From the NCBI GenBank assembly GCA_027034975.1, contig JALVWQ010000016.1:1-53770 (forward strand): DNA of 53,770 nt. Direction: 5' to 3'. The number at the start of each line of letters is the position of its first letter. Position 1 is the first letter of the stretch. The notes below the pieces were generated by a model. That model saw only the letters and a list, made by a program, of their open reading frames with translations, did not search any database and was not told the DNA's origin. Shown piece by piece: positions 1 through 8,610 of the stretch. Position numbers and translations under genes: made by a program. This DNA comes from Campylobacteraceae bacterium. GTDB lineage: Bacteria; Campylobacterota; Campylobacteria; Campylobacterales; Sulfurovaceae.

Positions 1-435
1 GCCATCAAAGCCTCGAGTTTTGAGAACCTTTGTTACTGAGTGTTTCATAGCTGCTGGGGCTAAGAATTGCCCTTTTTTAATATTGACAACGGCAGCAGTT
101 TTAGCGGCTGCTACCAAAAGATCGGTCTGTCTTGAGAGAAATGCTGGAATCTGGAGCACATCTGCAACTTCACTAGCAGGCTCTGCTTGCTCTGGGAGGT
201 GTATATCGGTGAGTATCTTATAGCCAAACTCATCTTTTACCTCTTGGAGAAGCTTAAGACCCTCTTCGAGCCCAGGGCCTCTGAAGCTCTCGATGCTTGT
301 TCGGTTTGCTTTGTCGAAACTTGCTTTAAAGTAAAATTGTATTGTGCAATCTTCATGATACTCTTGGAGAGCTTTGGCGATCTTAAAAACATTTTCGCGA
401 CTCTCGAGCACACATGGACCAGCTATGAGTATCAA
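1..435 (-). CDS. kdsA: 3-deoxy-8-phosphooctulonate synthase, 3' end outside window
   Basis: Condenses phosphoenolpyruvate with arabinose 5-phosphate to make KDO 8-phosphate for the LPS inner core, in the cytoplasm. The first 145 residues are present and the frame runs off the window edge without a stop. Seen: GPCVLES (residues 6-12), [11 protein letters not shown] (37-47), [15 protein letters not shown], and an [16 protein letters not shown] stretch, all typical of KdsA. No ATG is available near the family start. The TTG at 433-435 has GGAG six bases upstream and places the first beta-strand correctly, so I chose it. The gene follows the DUF3108 gene on the same strand after 46 bases and may share its transcript. 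Confidence 0.93.
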   Translation of the reverse strand, partial: MILIAGPCVLESRENVFKIAKALQEYHEDCTIQFYFKASFDKANRTSIESFRGPGLEEGLKLLQEVKDEFGYKILTDIHLPEQAEPASEVADVLQIPAFLSRQTDLLVAAAKTAAVVNIKKGQFLAPAAMKHSVTKVLKTRGFDG

Positions 436-481
436 AATAATCTCCTTCTAAATATTAGAAGAGATTATATCTAATTTGTTA

Positions 482-1207
482 TTAATTAACCAAAAATGCA
501 TCGATATGCGAGACATAAGAGGTGTTGAGTACTCTTATCGCTTTTGCTATACCGTTAGGGGCTATGGCGAAGATTATCTCTCCATTGGTACTGCCTAAGA
601 TATTTTTGTGTGTTACAATATGGAATATACGAACTCCCTTAACTCGTAACGCTCTTGCCTCTTTTTGCTGCTGTGTCTTAGATGGAATGATCACCTCTAA
701 TCTGCCCTTAAATCGCTCTAACCCCGCTGCAATAATAGTGAAGCGGCTATTGTCTGCTGTGTGTTGGAGCTTTTGTACGATATTGTGGTAGGCACTAAAG
801 AGGTCGTTATGTGCAAAGTAACTGAGATAACGATCGGTTTGGTTAAGGAGCTTATTGCCTTTCCACTTTTTTTTGATTTTACGAATCTTTCGGTTTTTGT
901 AGTCGAAGATGTACTCTAATTTTACATGCTTCTTTTTAAAGTGTACATCTTGTAAAAAGTGCTCCGCAAAGTAGCGTTTGTTTTTGACGCTTCCTTGAGT
1001 ATCGTAGTGTTCGGTACGGTTACCAGAGAGTGTTTTTGCAAAACCTGATGTTTTCATATCTGCGACAATATTGTAGTGGCTACTACTTACGGTATAGTCT
1101 ATGGTCACTCGCCCAATTGTACCAAAGAGAGGAGCTTTGACAATATAGTGGAGTCTTTCGGCATTTAATGAGATAAAGAGAAAGAGTAGAGATGAAATAT
1201 AACGCAT
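482..1207 (-). CDS. DUF3108-family exported protein
   Basis: A 241-residue protein with a hydrophobic signal-like segment at residues 1-16, then an all-beta looking mature part with repeated short strands (HYIVKAPLFGTIGR, VTIDYTV, NIVADMKTSG) and a basic middle (KNRKIRKIKKKWKG). The layout and the TSGFAK-type segment match DUF3108 proteins, which are periplasmic or outer-membrane associated and of unknown role. It lies upstream of kdsA, so a link with envelope assembly is possible but only inferred from position. The start ATG is at the first Met before the signal segment. Confidence 0.75.
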   Translation of the reverse strand: MRYISSLLFLFISLNAERLHYIVKAPLFGTIGRVTIDYTVSSSHYNIVADMKTSGFAKTLSGNRTEHYDTQGSVKNKRYFAEHFLQDVHFKKKHVKLEYIFDYKNRKIRKIKKKWKGNKLLNQTDRYLSYFAHNDLFSAYHNIVQKLQHTADNSRFTIIAAGLERFKGRLEVIIPSKTQQQKEARALRVKGVRIFHIVTHKNILGSTNGEIIFAIAPNGIAKAIRVLNTSYVSHIDAFLVN

Positions 1208-1285
1208 TATAGAGCCTTTTTTGATTGATTATAGCACTTTTTCGTAGAGAAATTGTGTTTATGGTAAGCTTTGTAATATTTTTGC

Positions 1286-1291
1286 TATAAT
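1286..1291 (+). promoter_or_regulatory. Probable -10 box (TATAAT) of der
   Basis: A perfect TATAAT lies 24 bases before the der ATG in the 108-base divergent gap. No clear -35 is visible, which is normal for sigma-70 promoters in Campylobacterota. The transcript leader would be very short and has only a weak Shine-Dalgarno. Confidence 0.5.
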
Positions 1292-1315
1292 TTCGAAAAA
1301 AGTAAATGGTAGTAT

Positions 1316-2704
1316 ATGAAAAAGGTTGCAATAGTAGGGAAACCCAATGTAGGGAAGAGTTCTCTCTATAATAGATTAATAAAACGAAGAGATGCGATTA
1401 CCTCTGATGTAAGTGGAACAACTCGTGATGTTAAAAAGGGTGTAGTTACACTTTTAGAGGGGCGAGAGTTTGAGCTTTTAGATACAGGTGGTATAGATTA
1501 TACAAGCGAACTCTTTAATAGAGTTGGCGATAAATCGATGCAGGTTGCCAATGAGGCAGATATTATCCTCTACATGGTAGATGGTAAAAGTATCCCAGAT
1601 GATGAGGATAAAGAGTACTTTTGGAAGCTCCAAGGCTTAGGGAAGCCAATAGCTCTTATTGTAAATAAGATCGATAATGATAAGGAGAACCAAGAGAAGT
1701 TTTGGGAGTTTAGCGAATTTGGGGCAGAGAATGTGTTTGCTGTTTCAGTAAGCCACAATCGTGGTCTTTCGCCGCTTTATAAGTGGCTAGAGGGGCATAT
1801 TCCGCCAAATCTAGATTATGAGCAGCTATATGTAGAGGATAACGATATTCCACTAGAGATGCTCTTAAGTGAGCAAGAGGAGGAGGAAGAGGAGAAGGCA
1901 TTTAAAGTAGCTATTATTGGGCGAGTAAATACCGGTAAGAGCTCTTTGCTTAATGCTTTGCTAAAAGAGGATAGGGTAGTTGTGAGTGATGTGGCAGGAA
2001 CAACAATCGATCCAATTGATGAGACAATTGAGTATAACGATTATCAAATTACCTTTGTGGATACGGCAGGTATTCGAAGACGCAGTAAGATTTTAGGTAT
2101 CGAGAAGTATGCACTTAATAGAACAGAGAATATGCTTAAAGATGCCGATATTGCACTCTTGATGATCGATGCAACTGTTGGGGTAACAGAGCTTGATGAG
2201 CGAATTGCAGGCTTGATAGATAAGTATAAGTTAGGAGCATTGATTGTTCTTAATAAGTGGGATATTCGAGGTGAAAAAGAATATAAAGAGGCAATAGAGG
2301 ATGTGCGTGATGAGCTAAAATTTTTACACTATGCACCAATTATTACCGTCTCCGCAAAGAGTGGCTTGAGAGTCCATAAGATCTTAGATCAAATTGTGGA
2401 GATCTATAAACGCTATAGCCAAAGAATTCCAACATCAAAATTGAACGAAGCTATTAAGATGGCGATTGCTCGCCACCATGTACCAAGCCACAATGGGCAG
2501 GTTGTTAAGATAAAATTTGCAACACAATTTGCAACAAAGCATCCACGCATAGCCTTGGTGGTAAATAAGCCAAATCTATTACACTTTAGCTATAAACGCT
2601 ACTTAACAAACTTTTTACGAGAGCAGTTTGATTTTGAGGGGGTACCAATTGAGCTATTTGCACAAAAAAGAGGAGAGCGAAATGAAGAAGAGGAGAGTAT
2701 TTAA
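1316..2704 (+). CDS. der: Ribosome biogenesis GTPase Der (EngA)
   Basis: Double-GTPase needed for 50S subunit maturation. The 462 residues show two G domains in tandem: the first Walker A GKPNVGKSS (8-16) with DTGGID and NKID, and the second GRVNTGKSS (about 201-209) with DTAGIRRRSK and NKWD. A KH-like C-terminal domain follows. An acidic linker (EQEEEEEEKAF) separates the G domains. Length and order are standard. It is directly followed by trpS, whose ATG starts on the base after the der stop codon, so the two are surely cotranscribed. Confidence 0.97.
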   Translation: MKKVAIVGKPNVGKSSLYNRLIKRRDAITSDVSGTTRDVKKGVVTLLEGREFELLDTGGIDYTSELFNRVGDKSMQVANEADIILYMVDGKSIPDDEDKEYFWKLQGLGKPIALIVNKIDNDKENQEKFWEFSEFGAENVFAVSVSHNRGLSPLYKWLEGHIPPNLDYEQLYVEDNDIPLEMLLSEQEEEEEEKAFKVAIIGRVNTGKSSLLNALLKEDRVVVSDVAGTTIDPIDETIEYNDYQITFVDTAGIRRRSKILGIEKYALNRTENMLKDADIALLMIDATVGVTELDERIAGLIDKYKLGALIVLNKWDIRGEKEYKEAIEDVRDELKFLHYAPIITVSAKSGLRVHKILDQIVEIYKRYSQRIPTSKLNEAIKMAIARHHVPSHNGQVVKIKFATQFATKHPRIALVVNKPNLLHFSYKRYLTNFLREQFDFEGVPIELFAQKRGERNEEEESI

Positions 2705-3667
2705 ATGAGAGTTCTAACAGGAATCCAATCGTCAGGAAAACTACATTTAGGAAACTACTTTGCAGCAATTAAACCGATGCTTGATATGCAAGAGGAGCAT
2801 GAGCTTTTTGTTTTTATTGCGAACTACCATGCACTCAGCGGTGGAGCGGATCTAAAGGAGCTTAGAGCAAATACTTTAGAGGCAGCGGTCGATTTTTTAA
2901 GTTTAGGGATCGATCCGAACAAAACAGTATTTTGGGCACAGAGTAGGGTAAAAGAGGTACTAGAGCTCTATTGGGTACTCTCTCGATATACTCCTGTGGG
3001 GCTACTTGAGAGAGCCCACAGTTATAAAGATAAGATTACAAAGGGTATTGCCCCTAACCATGCACTCTTTAGCTATCCGGTGTTAATGGCAGCTGATATT
3101 CTTTTATACGATGCCCAAAAAGTGCCAGTTGGGAAAGATCAGATCCAGCACTTAGAGATGACAAGAGATATTGCTATAAAGTTTAATAATGAGTATGGAG
3201 AGATCTTTACTCTTCCAGAGGCTTTAGTTGAAGAGAGTGTTGCTACTGTTCCTGGAATTGATGGTGCAAAGATGAGTAAGAGTTACAAAAATACAATTGA
3301 TATCTTTATGGAGGAGAAAGCACTTCAAAAGAGGTGTAATAAGATCATTACCGACTCTACACCACTTGGCGAACCGTTAGAGTGGGAAGGGAACAATGTC
3401 TATGCGATTGCAAAACTCTTTTTAGACAAAGAGCAGCAGTTAGAGCTACAAGCTGACTATAAGAGTGGAACTAAGGGACATGGACACTTTAAAAAGTACC
3501 TCAAAGAGTTGATTTGGGACTACTTTAAAGAGGCACGAGAGAAACGAGAGTACTATCTAAACCACATGGATGAAGTAGAAACAATCTTAGAAGAGGGTGC
3601 CCAGAAAGCTAAAGCAATTGCTTCAAAAAAGATGGAGCAAGTTAGAGACTTGGTGGGGATATACTAG
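2705..3667 (+). CDS. trpS: Tryptophan--tRNA ligase
   Basis: Charges tRNA-Trp with tryptophan. This is a 320-residue class I synthetase of the compact bacterial type. Seen: the HIGH-equivalent in SGKLHLGN (10-17), the ADILLYDA and VPVGKDQIQHLE segments characteristic of TrpS, and KMSKS in GAKMSKSYKN (about residues 189-193). The start ATG abuts the der stop with no gap, so translation is probably coupled. A small palindrome follows the stop codon at 3704-3721. Confidence 0.97.
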   Translation: MRVLTGIQSSGKLHLGNYFAAIKPMLDMQEEHELFVFIANYHALSGGADLKELRANTLEAAVDFLSLGIDPNKTVFWAQSRVKEVLELYWVLSRYTPVGLLERAHSYKDKITKGIAPNHALFSYPVLMAADILLYDAQKVPVGKDQIQHLEMTRDIAIKFNNEYGEIFTLPEALVEESVATVPGIDGAKMSKSYKNTIDIFMEEKALQKRCNKIITDSTPLGEPLEWEGNNVYAIAKLFLDKEQQLELQADYKSGTKGHGHFKKYLKELIWDYFKEAREKREYYLNHMDEVETILEEGAQKAKAIASKKMEQVRDLVGIY

Positions 3668-3703
3668 TAAGTCTATTCAAGTTTTGTTTTTGAAATTATG
3701 AGT

Positions 3704-3721
3704 TTCCCACTCTCGTGGGAA
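3704..3721. repeat. Short perfect palindrome after trpS
   Basis: TTCCCAC / GTGGGAA arms of 7 bp with a 4-base loop, followed by TGAGG. There is no T-run on either side, so it is a poor intrinsic terminator. The sequence recalls the TTCCCACGC..GCGTGGGAA palindromes scattered in many bacterial genomes and in some cases linked to REP/RAYT elements; only one copy is visible here. It could still help end trpS (plus) or the beta-barrel gene (minus). Confidence 0.4.
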
Positions 3722-3778
3722 TGAGGTTGTTGATTGTATATACAAATGCTGCCTAGCAGATAGAGAGCTTATACTAAA

Positions 3779-4417
3779 TTAAAAATCGTAAGTTATGCCG
3801 CTTGTAAATGCACCGCTTTTAATTGTTGCTGGGTTATTTTTATATTTTGCTTTTCTATCTTTTCCTATAAATGTATAGTCGGCAAATATTTTAAAGTTGT
3901 TTGGGAGTGTATAATTCGCTCCAAATCCTAGTTGCATTGATGTTTTAGAAGCTTTTGTGGCTTTTGTAAGTGCACTTGAACCCGTCATTTTACCAAAACC
4001 AACAAGCGAGTAGATTGTTAACCCATCAGAAACATCATACTGAGGTTTAAGATATATTGCAACATTATCGTAATTAATAGAGTTATCATTTGCAATCGAA
4101 ATTGATGCACGGCTCTCTGCCGCAAGATATTCATTTATATTATACCCTGCAAGCATTGAGAGTGTTAGCATATTCATATTGTGCGAGAGAGTAGCAGTTT
4201 TTGCATCAAAACTATTTGCTCCTAGCCCTAAACCACCATAGATACCACTCTTAGCATACTCCGGTGTAATAATATTTGGCATATAACCATCGCGTTCTTT
4301 AACCTTTAGTGGTTTGCCATCATCTCCTAATTGTTCAGTTTTGTCTATTGTACTATTGTTTTCTGCTACTAAATGTGCAGATAGTAGTGCTGTTGCAATA
4401 AATAATCTTAAAGTCAT
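3779..4417 (-). CDS. Outer-membrane beta-barrel protein (small porin-like)
   Basis: A 212-residue protein with a signal peptide (1-18, ending LVAE), a short hydrophilic plug-like segment, then alternating beta-strands: SGIYGGLGLGANSF, LTLSMLAGYNI, YLAAESRASISIA, VAIYLKPQYDV, LTIYSLVGFGKM, TSMQLGFGANYTL, FKIFADYTFIG and AFTSGITYDF. The terminal Phe is the usual BAM recognition signal. It resembles the eight-stranded barrel family used for OmpA/OmpW-like proteins; ligand or function cannot be read. It has its own promoter and a strong RBS (GGGGAG) four bases before the ATG. Confidence 0.8.
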   Translation of the reverse strand: MTLRLFIATALLSAHLVAENNSTIDKTEQLGDDGKPLKVKERDGYMPNIITPEYAKSGIYGGLGLGANSFDAKTATLSHNMNMLTLSMLAGYNINEYLAAESRASISIANDNSINYDNVAIYLKPQYDVSDGLTIYSLVGFGKMTGSSALTKATKASKTSMQLGFGANYTLPNNFKIFADYTFIGKDRKAKYKNNPATIKSGAFTSGITYDF

Positions 4418-4461
4418 GATACTCCCCTCTGATCCTATTAATAAATATAAAAGCTTCTCAT

Positions 4462-4467
4462 ATTATA
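4462..4467 (-). promoter_or_regulatory. Probable -10 box (TATAAT) of the beta-barrel gene
   Basis: Reading the minus strand, TATAAT lies about 44 bases before the ATG at 4417, between murI and the barrel gene. This suggests the barrel gene is transcribed apart from rho-murI. Confidence 0.5.
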
Positions 4468-4522
4468 ACATATAAAAATTGATTTATTCTTAAGAGGAGT
4501 AAAAAAGTATGATTATATGGAT

Positions 4523-5257
4523 TTAGAGCCACTGAGACGCGATTTGGCGTAACCCTATAACATTATCTGATGCATATATTGTAATTTGCGGTTCTTTCTC
4601 TAAAGGTGTGTAGCCTTTATTAAACAGATACTCCACTACTGCATCTCCAGAGTGGATTAAGAGTGGTTTGTTACTGAAGTAGTTTCCAATAGCCTCTGCA
4701 ACGAGAGGAAAATGAGTACATCCTAAAATAATAGCATCAGGAGTTTGTATATCTTTAAAGTAGTACTCTAGCATTGCATCGAGCACTTTTCCTTGAGTTA
4801 TTCCCTCTTCTACAATTGGTACTAGCATACCTGTTTGTAGTGAAGTTATATTGCTAAAGCCAAGTTTTTTGAGCTCATCTTCGTATCTTCGTGAGTTTAC
4901 TGTTGCTCTCGTACCAATTATAAGTATATTTGCATTTTTATCTTCTATCTTGTTATTAAGTGCCAAAATTCCAGGCTCAATTACTCCAAAGATAGGGTAG
5001 TTTGCTTTTGAACGCATACTTGGGAGTGCATAGGCACTTACAGTGTTGCAAGCTGTTATAAGTGCATCGATATTAAAGTTATTAAAAAATTCAATTGCCT
5101 CTAGTGCATAACGAATAATAGTATTGGAGTCTTTTGTACCGTAGGGAACGCGTGCGGTGTCGCCGTAGTAGATAATTTCGTTAAAAATAGGTTGCTCTAT
5201 AAGTGATTTTGCAACAGTTAAGCCACCTGCACCAGAGTCAAATATTCCTATTTTCAT
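4523..5257 (-). CDS. murI: Glutamate racemase
   Basis: Interconverts L- and D-glutamate to supply D-Glu for peptidoglycan. The 244 residues include the N-terminal FDSGAGGLTVA, YYGDTARVPYG, the first catalytic cysteine in TACNTVS, and the second in LGCTHFPL, followed by a His-containing C-terminal part. All are diagnostic of MurI. The gene follows rho with an 8-base gap on the same strand; rho-murI pairing is common in Campylobacterota. Confidence 0.96.
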   Translation of the reverse strand: MKIGIFDSGAGGLTVAKSLIEQPIFNEIIYYGDTARVPYGTKDSNTIIRYALEAIEFFNNFNIDALITACNTVSAYALPSMRSKANYPIFGVIEPGILALNNKIEDKNANILIIGTRATVNSRRYEDELKKLGFSNITSLQTGMLVPIVEEGITQGKVLDAMLEYYFKDIQTPDAIILGCTHFPLVAEAIGNYFSNKPLLIHSGDAVVEYLFNKGYTPLEKEPQITIYASDNVIGLRQIASQWL

Positions 5258-5265
5258 TCGAGAGC

Positions 5266-6600
5266 TTAAGCTCCCTCATTCATAATAGAGAGGAACTCAT
5301 CATTGCTTTTAGTGCCAAGCATCTTTTTATAGAGGAATCTGAGACCTTCAACCTCTTCCATACCCTGCATTGCATTTCGAATTGCCCATACCTTTTGCAT
5401 CACTTCGCTATTTAAGAGGAGCTCCTCTTTTCTTGTACCAGATTTAGAGACATTAATCGCTGGGTAGATTCTTCTCTCTGAGACTGCACGACTAAGAACA
5501 ACCTCTGAGTTACCTGTACCTTTAAACTCTTCGAAAATTACTTCGTCCATTTTAGAGCCTGTTTCGATAAGTGCAGTTGCGATAATTGTTAAGCTACCAC
5601 CACCTTCAATATTTCTAGCAGCACCAAAGAATCTTTTTGGCTTATGGAGAGCATTTGCATCGACACCACCAGAGAGTACCTTACCAGAACTTGGAGTAAC
5701 TGTATTGTATGCTCTAGCTAAACGCGTAATAGAGTCTAGGAGAATTACTACATCTTGTCCCATCTCTACCCGTCTTTTCGCTCTCTCAATTACCATCTCT
5801 GCTGTTCTAACATGGTTGTGTGCTGGGAGGTCAAATGTTGAGCTATAGACTTCGCCTTTAACAGAACGCTGCATATCGGTAACCTCTTCTGGACGCTCAT
5901 CGACAAGGAGAACCATAAGTGTTACATCTGGACTGTTGTGGGTGATACCGTGTGCAATCTCTTTAAGAAGCTCAGTTTTACCAGTTCTTGGTGGTGCTAC
6001 GATAAGTGATCTTTGCCCTTTACCAATAGGTGCAAAGAGGTCTATAACTCTTCCTGTAAGTCTTACTGGATCGTATTCTAGTTTAAGTTGTTCATTTGGA
6101 TAAAGAGGAGTCAGGTTATCGAAGAGTGGACGCATTTTCGCCTGCTCAACAGGCATATAGTTAATTGCTTCAATCTTTAAAAGTGCGTAGTACTTCTCTT
6201 GATCTTTTGGTTGTCGCACCTGGCCAGTAATAATATCGCCATTTCTAAGGGCAAACTTTTTAATTTGAGTTGAGCTTACATAGGTATCGTTGCTCGAATT
6301 GGCAAAGTTCCCATCGATTGAACGCAAGAAACCATAACCATCTGGCATAATCTCTAATATTCCTGTATAGAGGATATAGCCACCTTGGCTCACTTGAGAT
6401 TTTAAAATTTCAAAAATCAAATCTTTTCGCTGGTATCCATTAGGGTTATCTACATTTAGCTCTTGTGCTATCTCTACCAATTTTGTGAGTGGTTCATTTT
6501 GGAGATCTTCTAGCTTATGACCCTCCACAGGTGTATGTGTTCTCTGGTGCTGTTTTCTACCATTATTATTACTATTTCTTTGCAGTTTTGTATCGCTCAT
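5266..6600 (-). CDS. rho: Transcription termination factor Rho
   Basis: Hexameric RNA-dependent ATPase/helicase that ends transcription at unstructured C-rich RNA. The 444 residues show an N-terminal hydrophilic tail (about 1-30), the Rho N domain ([13 protein letters not shown]), the cold-shock-like RNA-binding domain ([14 protein letters not shown]), Walker A APPRTGKT (about 202-209), [12 protein letters not shown], and the Q- and R-loop region ([20 protein letters not shown]). Length is normal for a Rho without a large insert. It is first in a rho-murI unit with a hairpin in its leader. Confidence 0.98.
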   Translation of the reverse strand: MSDTKLQRNSNNNGRKQHQRTHTPVEGHKLEDLQNEPLTKLVEIAQELNVDNPNGYQRKDLIFEILKSQVSQGGYILYTGILEIMPDGYGFLRSIDGNFANSSNDTYVSSTQIKKFALRNGDIITGQVRQPKDQEKYYALLKIEAINYMPVEQAKMRPLFDNLTPLYPNEQLKLEYDPVRLTGRVIDLFAPIGKGQRSLIVAPPRTGKTELLKEIAHGITHNSPDVTLMVLLVDERPEEVTDMQRSVKGEVYSSTFDLPAHNHVRTAEMVIERAKRRVEMGQDVVILLDSITRLARAYNTVTPSSGKVLSGGVDANALHKPKRFFGAARNIEGGGSLTIIATALIETGSKMDEVIFEEFKGTGNSEVVLSRAVSERRIYPAINVSKSGTRKEELLLNSEVMQKVWAIRNAMQGMEEVEGLRFLYKKMLGTKSNDEFLSIMNEGA

Positions 6601-6631
6601 GTATCCTCTTGTAGTTTGGGAGATTAATATA

Positions 6632-6649
6632 AGGGCTTATAAGAGCCCT
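6632..6649 (-). promoter_or_regulatory. Hairpin in the rho leader
   Basis: AGGGCT / AGCCCT arms surround CTTATA in the leader between the presumed rho promoter and the rho start. No T-run follows. rho is autoregulated in its leader in Escherichia coli, so an attenuating or protein-binding role is conceivable; the hairpin alone does not prove it. Confidence 0.35.
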
Positions 6650-6674
6650 GAAGTCAAACTTTTTAAGTTGGGTT

Positions 6675-6680
6675 ATTATA
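6675..6680 (-). promoter_or_regulatory. Probable -10 box (TATAAT) of rho
   Basis: A TATAAT on the minus strand about 74 bases before the rho ATG, just after the end of the Crp-like gene. It predicts a leader of roughly 65-70 bases that contains the hairpin at 6632-6649. Confidence 0.5.
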
Positions 6681-6713
6681 CTCTCACTAGACTTAAAAAA
6701 ATATTACTTCTTA

Positions 6714-7397
6714 CTATTGTGCATCCTCTAAAAGCTCTAAAACTTTGCCTAAATTTCTAATTTCGAGTTTTTTTTGTTTGCTTTCAGACTCAAGAAGCCC
6801 CTCTTTTTTGAGTGATTTGAGATGTCTATCTATTATATGGCGTACAGTACCAATTAAACTTGCAATTTCTGAGTGTGAAAGTTTACTTAAAAGGTCAACT
6901 CCACGCTTTTCTATACTTTTATAGTTTTTAAGGAGTAGCTTTAAGAGTCTCTCTTTTGTCTCTAGTAATGATAGATCAAGTGCTAACTCCTCTACTTGTC
7001 GCATCTGTTGAGCGACATAACGGTAGATAAGTTGTTCAAATTTTGGAAACTCACGCATCCACTCTCGAACCTTTTCGAGCGGAAAACGAATTGCTCTTCC
7101 AGGTTCTAAAATTTCGGTTGCGAGGTTGTGTTCTTGATTATCTAGTAGTGGAACAACATCATACATATCGCCACGACTTAATAGATAGAGAGTCTGCTCT
7201 CTATTGGTTTTGAAATTAATATCATACACTTTGACTTTTCCTGACTCGATAATATAGAACCACTTTAAAAGAGAATCTACATCAAAAGGATTCTCTTTTT
7301 TAGAAAATCTGATTATAGTTGCGTGTTTTTGAAACTCATCACGAAGATTACCACTAAAACCTTCAAAAGGTCCTAAGTAGTTTGTACTATTTAACAT
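6714..7397 (-). CDS. Crp/Fnr-family transcriptional regulator
   Basis: A 227-residue regulator with an N-terminal cyclic-nucleotide-binding-like beta-roll (about 20-125, IESGKVKVYDI, LSRGDMYDVVPLL), a dimer helix (YVAQQMRQVEELALDLS) and a C-terminal winged HTH (LSHSEIASLIGTVRHIIDRHLKSL). There are no cysteines for an Fe-S cluster, so it is not a classical FNR; the effector is unknown. Campylobacterota use this family for nitrosative stress, respiration or sulfur control, but nothing here fixes the role. Its start overlaps the arsC stop by 7 bases, so it belongs to the lolA-like - arsC - crp run. Confidence 0.88.
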   Translation of the reverse strand: MLNSTNYLGPFEGFSGNLRDEFQKHATIIRFSKKENPFDVDSLLKWFYIIESGKVKVYDINFKTNREQTLYLLSRGDMYDVVPLLDNQEHNLATEILEPGRAIRFPLEKVREWMREFPKFEQLIYRYVAQQMRQVEELALDLSLLETKERLLKLLLKNYKSIEKRGVDLLSKLSHSEIASLIGTVRHIIDRHLKSLKKEGLLESESKQKKLEIRNLGKVLELLEDAQ

Positions 7398-7741
7398 GGA
7401 AGTATCTCTTCGACAAGTTCTAAAGGTCTAGCTATCACTGCTCTATCTTTATAGATAACTATTGGTCTCTCTATAAGTTTTGGGTTTTGCACCATCGCCT
7501 CTAAGAGATCCTCTTCGCTAGCATCTTTTAAATTGAGTTCTTTAAAGAGAGCCTCTTTTTTTCGTATAACTTCGCTTGGTTTTTTATTGAGTTTTTTTAA
7601 TATTGCCTCTAACTCATCTTTTTTTGGGTTCTCTTTGAGGTACTCTTTTATTGTAAAGTCACAATTTTTCTCTTGTAAATAGTTAAGTGCAGCCCTCGAT
7701 TTCGAGCATCTACTATTGTGCCATATCTCTATATCTGCCAT
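7391..7741 (-). CDS. arsC: ArsC-family arsenate reductase-like protein
   Basis: A 116-residue thioredoxin-fold protein of the glutaredoxin-coupled ArsC/Spx family. The catalytic cysteine is in HNSRCSKSR near the N-terminus, and the arginines of the anion site appear in VIRKKEA, LIERPIVI and AVIARPLE, matching ArsC Arg60/94/107. Members reduce arsenate or act on other thiol targets. No arsB, acr3 or arsR is adjacent, so a housekeeping ArsC/YffB-like role is as likely as resistance. It sits 11 bases after the LolA-like gene and overlaps the Crp-like gene. Confidence 0.85.
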   Translation of the reverse strand: MADIEIWHNSRCSKSRAALNYLQEKNCDFTIKEYLKENPKKDELEAILKKLNKKPSEVIRKKEALFKELNLKDASEEDLLEAMVQNPKLIERPIVIYKDRAVIARPLELVEEILPC

Positions 7742-7752
7742 CTCTATCCTTT

Positions 7753-8283
7753 TTAATATATTGTATCATAACCTTTAGGTCGAGCACAAATAAATTTGGA
7801 GCCACTTAAAGGAGTGTTTCTATAGTGTATAGTATTAAACATGATATTTACAATATTATCTAAATTATCTTTATAAGCTATTTGTTCTATTTCACCTTTT
7901 CTATTTAAGATAATTGTATAGAGGATATCACCATATTTTGTGGTGTAAGTGCGACCCTTATAGAGTCTTGCTCTTTTTAAAACTCTCGAGAGATTAAAAC
8001 CCTTATTTATTTTATAGTAACTTACTTGCTCTAAATCGTGATCTATTACAACTAATTGTTTACCACTACTACAGACCTCTTTTTTTGTAGGGCTTTTATA
8101 TATCCATTTTGATTCTGATGGAGCGTTAAAATAGACTTTACCTCTATATCTTATTATTTTCCCTTTACTATTTTTAACTTGTTGTGTAAATGTACCATTA
8201 AAACTTACTGGAATATTTATTCCTTGTGCAAAAAGAGAGTTTATAGCAATAAATGCAATAAGGAGAGTTATTTTTTGAATCAT
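7753..8283 (-). CDS. LolA-like outer-membrane lipoprotein carrier
   Basis: A 176-residue exported protein with a signal peptide of about 19 residues (ITLLIAFIAINSLFAQG). The mature part follows the LolA pattern: FNGTFTQQVKNSKGK, RYRGKVYFNAPSESKWIYKSPTKKEV, QLVVIDHDLEQVSYYKI and later beta-strands that form the half-barrel for acyl chains. LolA carries lipoproteins across the periplasm from LolCDE to the outer membrane. Sequence similarity is at the pattern level, so a related DUF function is possible. It heads a minus-strand run with arsC and a Crp-like gene. Confidence 0.75.
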   Translation of the reverse strand: MIQKITLLIAFIAINSLFAQGINIPVSFNGTFTQQVKNSKGKIIRYRGKVYFNAPSESKWIYKSPTKKEVCSSGKQLVVIDHDLEQVSYYKINKGFNLSRVLKRARLYKGRTYTTKYGDILYTIILNRKGEIEQIAYKDNLDNIVNIMFNTIHYRNTPLSGSKFICARPKGYDTIY

Positions 8284-8376
8284 TACGTTAATCCTTTTTT
8301 TCTATTTCTGTAATTTTACACTCTTTTTGTGAATTAAAAGTAAAAAATTACATATCATGCTATAAGTTGCTATTTT

Positions 8377-8431
8377 ATTACCGCACCAATAAATAATCTT
8401 AATTTTCAAGACTATTTGTTGCTGCGGTAAT
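8377..8431. repeat. Large hairpin in the LolA-like/HU divergent region
   Basis: The 327-base gap 8284-8610 between two divergent genes contains two 19-base arms (8377-8395 and 8413-8431) that match at 17 of 19 positions when one is inverted; the outer nine bases, ATTACCGCA, are perfect. The loop is 17 bases. There is no T-run on either side and no reading frame. The rest of the gap is AT-rich promoter-like sequence. It could be a decayed mobile palindrome, a protein-binding site or part of a small RNA. Confidence 0.6.
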
Positions 8432-8572
8432 AATTGTTGATGAAGCACTAAAAATAGGACATTTTACTCTTTTTATGGAAAAAATGGGGTAAATATTCTC
8501 AAAAGTAACAACTTTGAGACATAAAAATTCATATAAACCCCAATTATTCAACTTCTTATAAGAATTTGCACA

Positions 8573-8578
8573 TATAAT
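8573..8578 (+). promoter_or_regulatory. Probable -10 box (TATAAT) of the HU gene
   Basis: TATAAT 32 bases before the HU ATG, with an AAAGGA Shine-Dalgarno downstream. This is the best promoter candidate in the divergent region. Confidence 0.5.
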
Positions 8579-8610
8579 TTAGACATATATTCAAATTAAA
8601 GGACGAAAAT

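Noticed and set aside
187-474. A 95-codon plus-strand frame at the window start
   Set aside because: It is antisense to kdsA, whose conserved motifs run through the whole stretch.
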